This document shows positions 39,041-48,163 of a stretch of DNA of 64,000 nucleotides, in pieces. A program made the position numbers and the translations under genes. The stretch comes from Hymenobacter sp. BRD67. GTDB taxonomy: Bacteria; Bacteroidota; Bacteroidia; Cytophagales; Hymenobacteraceae. Each line of letters opens with the position of its first letter. Position 1 is the stretch's first letter. The stretch lies in assembly GCF_013256425.1 (NCBI RefSeq), contig NZ_CP053907.1, forward strand, positions 1 through 64,000, in the 5' to 3' direction. The notes below the pieces were generated by a model. It saw nothing but the letters and a program-made list of their open reading frames with translations, was not told the DNA's origin and made no database searches.

Positions 39041-42000
39041 GCTTCAATCGGACCAGGTGGAATTGAAATATTCTTTCAACGAGGACGATAGCCACGTCCA
39101 TACGAGCTTCAATCGGACCAGGTGGAATTGAAATTTATTCGAGGCCAACGTATACGACTCGCTGGCGCTAGCTTCAATCGGACCAGGTGGAATTGAAATA
39201 CTCGCTCGAAGAGCGCATGCAGGCCGCGGCAGCCCTGCTTCAATCGGACCAGGTGGAATTGAAATTTTTCTTTCCAAGTGTTGTCAATAGCGCTACCCAC
39301 GGCTTCAATCGGACCAGGTGGAATTGAAATGATAACCGCTTGCCTGCTTTCGCGCCGCTCGGATTGCTTCAATCGGACCAGGTGGAATTGAAATCAGTTA
39401 AGCGCGGTCGGGTTGCGCGACTTGCTTGCCGCTTCAATCGGACCAGGTGGAATTGAAATAGCAGATAGCGTAGCCATAGCCTACCTCCCGGCCGGGCTTC
39501 AATCGGACCAGGTGGAATTGAAATTATTTGGGAGAATCTTCCATGCTGTGAACAGGGGGGCTTCAATCGGACCAGGTGGAATTGAAATCGAATTCCTGCA
39601 ACGCCGCGCCCGCAAGGCTCTGCGGCTTCAATCGGACCAGGTGGAATTGAAATGTGTAACACCTGGGCACTGTGGGCATCGTTAGCAACGCTTCAATCGG
39701 ACCAGGTGGAATTGAAATTACCTTTCACACCATGCACCTGCAGGCGGTTGGTAAAGCTTCAATCGGACCAGGTGGAATTGAAATCAATATTCGCACGACG
39801 CAGACCTATTACAGTCGCTTGCTTCAATCGGACCAGGTGGAATTGAAATTAGTTTCGCTGCGGGTTTCGTTCTCATACCACGAGGCTTCAATCGGACCAG
39901 GTGGAATTGAAATAGCGTTACCTGCGGGAGTTGGGAATTGACAGCCTCGGCTTCAATCGGACCAGGTGGAATTGAAATTTATGTAGTGAATATCCAGCGC
40001 CACCGCTACTGCCGCTTCAATCGGACCAGGTGGAATTGAAATTTGAGGGTACCGGGTTAACAGGTTTGACTTGCCCATGCTTCAATCGGACCAGGTGGAA
40101 TTGAAATTTTGCAGTGGGAAATGGACTTCCGCTTCGTGCGCGAGCTTCAATCGGACCAGGTGGAATTGAAATACACGCTGGCCACCCGGCTGCGGGAGAA
40201 AGCTCACCTGCTTCAATCGGACCAGGTGGAATTGAAATAAGAAAAAGGCTTATTCGCCAAGTTCAAAAACTGGGCTTCAATCGGACCAGGTGGAATTGAA
40301 ATAGGAAACCGAGTGGCATAAGTGGCCTAGAAAAGACGGCTTCAATCGGACCAGGTGGAATTGAAATATATAAGTGCTGATTATATTTTGTCGGGCATCG
40401 GCCCGCTTCAATCGGACCAGGTGGAATTGAAATGCAGTGGGTTGAAGAGGGCTACCTGCTCACGACGCCGCTTCAATCGGACCAGGTGGAATTGAAATGT
40501 GGTGGCGGCTGACGCGAAAGCTGCCATCGGGGCGGCTTCAATCGGACCAGGTGGAATTGAAATTCGTACACCACGATATACTCGTGTTGGCCGCTGGGGC
40601 TTCAATCGGACCAGGTGGAATTGAAATCCGGTACTGCTGCGCTCGGATGGGCTCAACAGCAGCGCTTCAATCGGACCAGGTGGAATTGAAATTTCCCGGC
40701 TCCGACCAGCCCGATTGACAACGACACCGCTTCAATCGGACCAGGTGGAATTGAAATCTGAGCCTGTACGTGAACCGCCGCAGCACCGATATGGGCTTCA
40801 ATCGGACCAGGTGGAATTGAAATGTGCGCTTCTATAACCTCGACAACGGTACTTATACGGCTTCAATCGGACCAGGTGGAATTGAAATTACTATCCTTTC
40901 TGCCTTCGTGTACGCCGTGATTGGGCTTCAATCGGACCAGGTGGAATTGAAATGCGCTGGACTTCGGGCATTACGGACTGGAAGGCCGGCTTCAATCGGA
41001 CCAGGTGGAATTGAAATACCTGTACTGGCTGCCGGCCGTGGGCCTGATGGCGCGCTTCAATCGGACCAGGTGGAATTGAAATCGCCACGCGCTGGGCCGG
41101 CGACTCGCTCACGGCCTGCTTCAATCGGACCAGGTGGAATTGAAATGAGAACGACCCGGTAAGCGAGGTATACGACGCCCTGGCGCACGCTTCAATCGGA
41201 CCAGGTGGAATTGAAATTAGGGCAGCAGCACGCAACGCTCGGCTCTGGGAAAGCTTCAATCGGACCAGGTGGAATTGAAATACTGCTTCTTGTTTGCCTG
41301 CTGGACGGGCCTGGCGTGCTTCAATCGGACCAGGTGGAATTGAAATATGTTCCCGAATTTATCACCGTCGACGTGGCGGATGGCTTCAATCGGACCAGGT
41401 GGAATTGAAATTGGCCTTTCTGCTCTTCTACTGCAATACGCGCCGCAGCTTCAATCGGACCAGGTGGAATTGAAATATTGCAATACCCCGAATACGCCCG
41501 CCTGCTGTTTGCAGCTTCAATCGGACCAGGTGGAATTGAAATGCCCGCCGCACGACCACAAGTTCCCGCTGGTCTCGAGCTTCAATCGGACCAGGTGGAA
41601 TTGAAATTTTTCTTATTGATGAACAGTTGCATGAGTACTGATGCTTCAATCGGACCAGGTGGAATTGAAATATGGCAGCCCCTGTTTACACCATGTCGAT
41701 TGTAAGCGGCTTCAATCGGACCAGGTGGAATTGAAATACTGGCGGAAAGACCCAGGCGTGCAGGCCCTGAACCGCTTCAATCGGACCAGGTGGAATTGAA
41801 ATGGGCGAATAAGCCCAGCGCCGCCCAGCGGGCTCTGCGCTTCAATCGGACCAGGTGGAATTGAAATTAGGGCAGCAGCACGCAACGCTCGGCTCTGGGA
41901 AAGAGCTTCAATCGGACCAGGTGGAATTGAAATCGGCGTGGGCCAGGAAGCCTACGCCGGCAAGGTCATGCTTCAATCGGACCAGGTGGAATTGAAATAC

Positions 42001-45000
42001 GAGCGGGTGTAGGGATTGACCAGCATTTCCACGCGCTTCAATCGGACCAGGTGGAATTGAAATACCATATCTAGCAAGCGCGGCTATCAGGTGCTTTGGC
42101 TTCAATCGGACCAGGTGGAATTGAAATAGGCTGATGTTCTCGCGCATGATGCTCAGCACCGAGCTTCAATCGGACCAGGTGGAATTGAAATACTAGCTGC
42201 CCTTGCCGGAGTGCCCACGATTTCCTCGCTTCAATCGGACCAGGTGGAATTGAAATAAGAGGTTACGCGCGAGTGCCAAGAGATTCCCGACTGCTTCAAT
42301 CGGACCAGGTGGAATTGAAATTCAGTTCGCAGCAATGGTACGCCACAAGGGTCGATGCTTCAATCGGACCAGGTGGAATTGAAATGCTCGCCGCCGCAGA
42401 AGCGCAGGCCGCCGCGATGGCGCTTCAATCGGACCAGGTGGAATTGAAATTTTGCAAAGCGGCTTCTGGCTGCTGCCTCTTTTTAGGCTTCAATCGGACC
42501 AGGTGGAATTGAAATCAGCCTGAACCGCTGCGGCACTCCTTCACTCCCACTGCTTCAATCGGACCAGGTGGAATTGAAATTGGTTGAGGGAGTCAATAGC
42601 CAGGCATCTGACCACGGCTTCAATCGGACCAGGTGGAATTGAAATCAAGTTGGAGCGCGACATGAACCACTTGCGCGATGATGGCTTCAATCGGACCAGG
42701 TGGAATTGAAATGCAGCATAGTTGCGCGGGGTAGGCTTGGCTTCCGCTAGCTTCAATCGGACCAGGTGGAATTGAAATCTAAAATGCCCGAAACCATGAA
42801 GCGCATCCTTTTCAGCTTCAATCGGACCAGGTGGAATTGAAATAAGCCGCCGGCCACGCCGCTGAAGCCCGCGCCAATGGCTTCAATCGGACCAGGTGGA
42901 ATTGAAATTTGCTCGGTGGCAATAGGTCTATTGGCTGGTTTGGGCTTCAATCGGACCAGGTGGAATTGAAATGCAAGCCAAAGGGTTATCGCAGCAGGCC
43001 CTTGCGGAAGCTTCAATCGGACCAGGTGGAATTGAAATAAGGCTTCTGCCTCACGCACGTTCTGCCCGGCGCGGAGCTTCAATCGGACCAGGTGGAATTG
43101 AAATGTGTACGCCCACTTTCACACCCCCGCCCATGCGTAGGCTTCAATCGGACCAGGTGGAATTGAAATCTTTCTACACTCGCTCCAGTCCGCGCCGGCG
43201 GCTGCGCTTCAATCGGACCAGGTGGAATTGAAATCTATCAAGGAGGCCACGGCAGTGATTAACAAGGCGCGCTTCAATCGGACCAGGTGGAATTGAAATT
43301 GTGCTGTTCGCTGACGGTACCACGCAAGGAATCGGGCTTCAATCGGACCAGGTGGAATTGAAATTACCATGCCTCTGTATGCTCCAGCTCAGCGCGGTTG
43401 AGCTTCAATCGGACCAGGTGGAATTGAAATTCTTATCCTCCCGAAACACGACACGGGTCGGCTGCAGCTTCAATCGGACCAGGTGGAATTGAAATGCTTC
43501 CAATGGTATTTGCCCACGGCCGCGATTAGCTGCTTCAATCGGACCAGGTGGAATTGAAATACTGGACTACTGAGAAGGGCCTGCGCCAGATGGTACGGCT
43601 TCAATCGGACCAGGTGGAATTGAAATAAGATAGAGGCAGCCAATAACAGACCGCAGCCAATGGCTTCAATCGGACCAGGTGGAATTGAAATAACGCAATG
43701 GCGGCATTGCCGGCCGCGTTCAAGTGGGCTTCAATCGGACCAGGTGGAATTGAAATGGTAGAGGTACTGATTCGTCTCAGCAAAGACCGCACGGCTTCAA
43801 TCGGACCAGGTGGAATTGAAATGTGTGTGGTGACGGAAGTTGAGGAGGACGCAGCTGCTTCAATCGGACCAGGTGGAATTGAAATTGTAATCGTACGTGC
43901 CAGTACCAGGCGTTCCGCCTTGCTTCAATCGGACCAGGTGGAATTGAAATTCGTATTGACCAGGTAATTCGTTTTGGCGGGGTCCAGGCTTCAATCGGAC
44001 CAGGTGGAATTGAAATTGGACTTCCTCGGCACGGGCAACCGCGACGACCTGGGGCTTCAATCGGACCAGGTGGAATTGAAATACGCACTGCTCATACGGT
44101 GGCCTCCTGCTTTTTGCCGCTTCAATCGGACCAGGTGGAATTGAAATGTAGACTGCTTTAGGGTAGCGCACTGGCGCACCACGAGCTTCAATCGGACCAG
44201 GTGGAATTGAAATTCGAAAACCTGGGTGCCACTTTCGAGCGTGAGCGACCGCTTCAATCGGACCAGGTGGAATTGAAATAGGGGTGCAGGTGGTCAGGAT
44301 AGTCGTCAGTATGGAAGCTTCAATCGGACCAGGTGGAATTGAAATTAGCCGGTGGCACAATGGGCGCGATTACCGGGGCCGTAGGGCTTCAATCGGACCA
44401 GGTGGAATTGAAATGCCGAAGTGGCGACGGGCGTGCGCCTGCTCACCCGCGCTTCAATCGGACCAGGTGGAATTGAAATAGCCTATTTCTTGCTCTAAGG
44501 CACGGATTTCGTCTATGGCTTCAATCGGACCAGGTGGAATTGAAATCGCCCACGGCCGCCAACGAAAAGCCAGCCGCTTTGGCTTCAATCGGACCAGGTG
44601 GAATTGAAATTACCTACATCAAGCAGGGCATCCTCAGCGTGCGGGCGCTTCAATCGGACCAGGTGGAATTGAAATCATGTTGTGCGAGCTGGCCCCAAAA
44701 GTTGGTTAGCAGGCTTCAATCGGACCAGGTGGAATTGAAATTGGTAAAGCCCCCGCGCAGGTGCTCGTACCGGATGCTGGCTTCAATCGGACCAGGTGGA
44801 ATTGAAATCCGAGTAGGGCAGGCGCAGTACATCGGCCGAAAGCGGCTTCAATCGGACCAGGTGGAATTGAAATTTTCGGAGTGCGCACGGCTGCGCACTC
44901 CATCTACAGCTTCAATCGGACCAGGTGGAATTGAAATGGGGCAGCAGGTCAGTTAGGGCCTTTTCCACTTCGCGCTTCAATCGGACCAGGTGGAATTGAA

Positions 45001-45199
45001 ATTTTTCAGGTAAGCGCAGGCAGGCACCCCCCAAATTCCGCTTCAATCGGACCAGGTGGAATTGAAATCCACGGCACCACCACGCTCTACAAGGCTCGCG
45101 TCAAGCTTCAATCGGACCAGGTGGAATTGAAATGCAAAACGTCGGGCACGTTGGGCAAGGCGACCCCACGGCTTCAATCGGACCAGGTGGAATTGAAAT
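39041..45199 (+). CRISPR. CRISPR array, 95 repeats and 94 spacers
   Basis: The repeat is 29 bases, begins GCTTCAATCGGACCAGG and ends TGGAATTGAAAT. Its ends pair as TTCAAT/ATTGAA, and the 3' tag ATTGAAAT is typical of I-B systems. I counted 95 copies by position, first at 39041 and last at 45171; I noticed no variant copy, even at the distal end. Spacers are mostly 35-37 bases, period about 65. Spacer 34 (41218-41252) and spacer 44 (41868-41904) carry the same sequence, starting TAGGGCAGCAGCACGC, but differ by two bases in length. Many spacers read as open frames, for example MQAKGLSQQALAE in spacer 61, as expected from phage or plasmid genes. Open frames across the array are artefacts of the repeat. 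Confidence 0.99.
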
Positions 45200-45287
45200 C
45201 GAATTGTAATGCGTTTGAAAGTCCCTTGTACGCTTCCCTTTTTGATTAGCCTGCTGTCACGAGAGACAACTACAAATTGCAATTATC

Positions 45288-45962
45288 TTATCGCTGCGCT
45301 CGTCGTTGCAGCAACCTCTGCACCGACATAGGAAAGAACAATTGCCCCCGTCGAGTGCGGTAACCCCGTTGTTGAGTTCTTGGGCAATCTGCTGCAACTT
45401 ATGCCCTGGGAATGTAGCAGCCCCGCCAGCCGTGCTGCCTGCTGGTTCTGCTGATTGGTACGGGCATTCTCCTGCCGAACATTCAAGCTCTTCGCGATGG
45501 CTGCCGGGGTCATGTTAGCCGGTGTACCTAGCACCGCACCCCGCGCCTTCTTAGCGGCAAGAGCGTCTATAGTCCGTTTGGAAATCATCTCTCGCTCGTG
45601 CTGCGCAATTACCGCAAATAGCCCTACCGTCAAAGTATTGGCATCGGGCATGTCGCAACACACGAAATTGACGCCCGAGTCGCGCAGCGCAAAGATGAAG
45701 CCCGCATTCCTTGATAGCCTATCCAACTTGGCAATCAGTAACGTCGCCCCCACCGCCCGAGCCGCGTCAATGGCCGCCAACAGTTGGGTCCGCTGATTCT
45801 TCTTGCCACTCTCCACCTCGACAAACTCCCCAAGAGCTGAGCCGGGTCCGCGACGAAGGCCACCACTGCCGCCCGCTGGGCTTCGAGCCCGAGTCCGGAT
45901 TGGCCTTGGCGGGCGGTGCTCACCCGGTAGTAGGGGACGTAGAAAGGGGCGAGTGGAAGCAT
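45288..45962 (-). CDS. Serine recombinase, resolvase type, frameshifted
   Basis: Close relative of the plus-strand gene at 46084, in divergent orientation. N-terminus FYVPYYRVSTARQGQSGLGL contains the catalytic Ser; then in a second frame VESGKKNQRTQLLAAIDAAR and LLIAKLDRLSRNAGFIFALR, with DMPDANTLTVGLFAVIAQHE and RARGAVLGTP-like text following. A third frame gives the C-terminal helix: QIAQELNNRGYRTRRG, ending QRLLQRRAQR with the stop at 45288. Frame changes lie near 45825 and 45375 (a GGGG run). It borders the distal end of the CRISPR array. Confidence 0.8.
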
Positions 45963-45979
45963 AAAAAGCGGGATTGGTA

Positions 45980-45987
45980 CAAAAGTA
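45980..45987 (-). promoter_or_regulatory. -7 box for the minus-strand recombinase
   Basis: On the minus strand TACTTTTG fits TAnnTTTG. It lies in the inverted word GTACAAAAGTAC, upstream of the recombinase starting at 45962, and mirrors the box at 46058. Confidence 0.55.
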
Positions 45988-46057
45988 CCCGGATTTAGGG
46001 TGTTATAACATTTATTAAACGACCGTTTATAGCCTGTGAAATTAGGCCAACCGAGGG

Positions 46058-46065
46058 TACTTTTG
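46058..46065 (+). promoter_or_regulatory. -7 box for the plus-strand recombinase
   Basis: TACTTTTG, 18 bases before the ATG at 46084. The surrounding GGGTACTTTTGT is the reverse complement of the ACAAAAGTACCC at 45979-45990, so the two divergent genes have mirror-image control sequences about 80 bases apart. Confidence 0.55.
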
Positions 46066-46083
46066 TCTAAACTCCCCTAATTC

Positions 46084-46743
46084 GTGAAATCCTACGTCGC
46101 TTATCTCCGCGTCTCCACCCAGAAGCAGGGCCAGTCCGGCCTCGGCCTAGAAGCGCAGCGGGCAGCCGTGGGCGCCTTTACCCAGGCGGCCCACCTGGTG
46201 GGGGAATTTGTCGAAGTCGAATCTGGTAAGCAAAACCAGCGCCCCCAGCTGGCGGCCGCCATGGTCCTAGCCAAAGCGAAGGGTGCGACGTTGCTGATTG
46301 CCAAGCTGGACAGATTAAGCCGGAACGCGGGCTTCATCTTCCAGCTTCGCGATGCGGGGGTAGATTTTGTCTGCTGCGACATGCCCGATGCCAATACGCT
46401 TACCGTGGGCATCTTCGCCGTGCTTGCCCAACACGAGCGCGAACTCATCTCCCAGCGGACTAAGGCGGCGCTGGCCGCTAAGCAAGCGCAGGGGGCGGTG
46501 CTCGGCACGCCGGCCAACCTGACGCCGGCGGCTACCCAGAAAGGGCGGGACCGTAATCAGGCGAATGCGCGCGCCAACGAACATAACGAGCGGGCGGCGG
46601 CTCATATTTTACTGCTGCGCGAGAAGGGATTTAACTATTCCCAGATTGCGGCGAAGCTGAACCAGTTGCGCTTTGTCACCCGCACGGGCAAGGTCTTTCG
46701 CGCCGAACAAGTCAAGCGCTTGTTGCTGCGCGCCACCGCTTAG
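46084..46743 (+). CDS. Serine recombinase, resolvase type
   Basis: An intact 219-residue recombinase. It starts with GTG (KSYVAYLRVSTQKQGQSGLG; catalytic Ser in LRVST). The catalytic domain shows LLIAKLDRLSRNAGFIFQLR, DMPDANTLTVGIFAVLAQHE and RELISQRTKAALAAKQAQGA. The C-terminal DNA-binding part reads REKGFNYSQIAAKLNQLRFV, then TRTGKVFRAEQVKRLLLRA. It resembles the broken copy at 45288-45962 strongly across its length, suggesting an inverted duplication or two related insertions. Confidence 0.92.
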   Translation: MKSYVAYLRVSTQKQGQSGLGLEAQRAAVGAFTQAAHLVGEFVEVESGKQNQRPQLAAAMVLAKAKGATLLIAKLDRLSRNAGFIFQLRDAGVDFVCCDMPDANTLTVGIFAVLAQHERELISQRTKAALAAKQAQGAVLGTPANLTPAATQKGRDRNQANARANEHNERAAAHILLLREKGFNYSQIAAKLNQLRFVTRTGKVFRAEQVKRLLLRATA

Positions 46744-46930
46744 CCGCAGCCGAGCCATTAGGCGGCCCCTTGCCCGTGACCCGCCTCGTACGCCACCGAG
46801 GCGTGCTTTTGCCGGCCACTGCACTACTAGCAGGTTGGTCACTCGTTCAACAACAGCGCCACCGCTAGCAAACCAGCTGGCGGTGGGTATCGTAGCTACC
46901 GGGGAGCCCACCCCTTATACGGCTATAAGA

Positions 46931-47141
46931 TGTTACTAACGGTACTATTGCCGGGCTTGTCCTGGTGCTGCACAAACGCCCCGGGTTGGGCCTGCTGTTG
47001 CTGGTGCTCCAGCTAACGCTGGTGGGCTGGCTCATCGGGGTGCCGGTCGCGGCGCGGCATCTGCGGCTGGAACGGCGCCGCCAACGGCGCAGTGGGCAAT
47101 GGCTGGGGACTACTACCCAGGCGCAGCGCTGGCTGTACTGA
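46931..47141 (+). pseudogene. Possible small membrane protein, one frame change
   Basis: From the ATG at 46931 the frame soon closes, but shifting by one base gives GTIAGLVLVLHKRPGLGLLL, then LVLQLTLVGWLIGVPVAARH, two hydrophobic helices, and a basic tail ending TTTQAQRWLY at 47141. This looks like a small two-helix membrane protein. No family is assigned. Confidence 0.35.
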
Positions 47142-47560
47142 GCCCGCGCCCCCGTAAGTAGGGCGGCGTTTCCACTTGGTGGGCGAAGGAGGCGAAGGAA
47201 GGCAGCGTGACCGCCGCCCCAGCGCAGACCGCCGGCGGCGCGCACGTCGCGTGGCACGGGGCCTGGACTGCGCGTTCAACGCGCGCCAGCCCGAGCCGGA
47301 AGCTAGTCGGGTGGGCTAGTGGCGCAGTCAGGAAAGGACGGTATATTTGGGTAGAAGGACAATAACTGGCCGGGTGGCTGGTTTACGAAAAGCGCTGACT
47401 CGTAGGGGCAGCGTTTTTTGGTTAGGTGGCGCCGGCACCAGCGCGCGGCGGGAGGATGTTCTGGCAGAATGGTTGGCAACTAATTGGCTGGCAGATAACT
47501 TCTTGTCACTAGGCCCTGCTACTGTATCACGTAAACCACTTGGTTTTGCTGATACAGTTT
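47142..47560. other. Intergenic region, nothing recognised
   Basis: High-GC to 47330, then more balanced. The short frame at 47347-47661 is mostly the reverse strand of the pRiA4b-type gene. No repeat or hairpin of note was seen. Confidence 0.45.
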
Positions 47561-48124
47561 TCAGGATTTCACATCTGCAAAAAAGTAGTCGTAGCCGCCC
47601 TGCAAAAGCAGAAAATCGGGGTTACCCTTTAGTTGATACAGTTTGGCCAGTTTTTGATTGACGTAGTCCTTGTCGAAGTGCTCCGGTTGGTAGGTCCAGA
47701 ACCAGGTCGGTACGTCGTCCTCTCGGATATCCTCACCGGCTAGTACGTGGTCATGAGCTTCGTAGGCCCAGCTGAACTGGTCAAGCGTGCGCTGGTCGTA
47801 GCCACCGGGGCCGCCGACTTCTTCCGGTGGGCAGGCGCGGCGGCCACTCACGCAAACCGGAATGACCGACACCACCGCTGAGGGGAATACTTTCTCGACC
47901 CGTACCTGGTGCTGCCAATAGTCGCCAAAATCGTAGGTGTAGGTGAACTTGTCGTTGACCTGCCACGCAAAATCGCCCAGGTGGACACGCCGGGCATCAT
48001 CGGCATACCAAGTGCCGCCGGCGTAGCTTAGGCCGTAGTCCTTGCCCCAGAGATGAAAGCAGTGCAGGTGCCAGTTCTCCCAGCCCATCACCACTTGGAA
48101 AATATGGTGCAGCTCGGCCAGGGT
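47561..48124 (-). pseudogene. Plasmid pRiA4b ORF-3-like protein, 5' end cut off by Tn3 insertion
   Basis: The pRiA4b ORF-3 family text is clear: TLAELHHIFQVVMGWENWHL, HCFHLWGKDYG, then FAWQVNDKFTYTYDFGDYWQ and HQVRVEKVF, with the Pro/Gly-rich CVSGRRACPPEEVGGPGGYD. The frame runs without a stop from 47561 up to the transposon end at 48125, so the family's N-terminal part is missing. It is not found on the other side of the transposon. Family function is not established. Confidence 0.85.
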
Positions 48125-48163
48125 GGGGTTGCGTTAGTAACTGGACAAAGAATTACGGTAAGG
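48125..48163 (+). repeat. Left terminal inverted repeat of the Tn3 element
   Basis: 39 bases identical to the reverse complement of 51899-51937; overlaps the last codons of tnpA. Confidence 0.95.

Noticed and set aside
39044..45282. Dozens of open frames across the CRISPR array on both strands, with repeating SDQVELK or SIPPGPIEA text
   Set aside because: They are direct translations of the 29-base repeat and change at every spacer; no gene is present.
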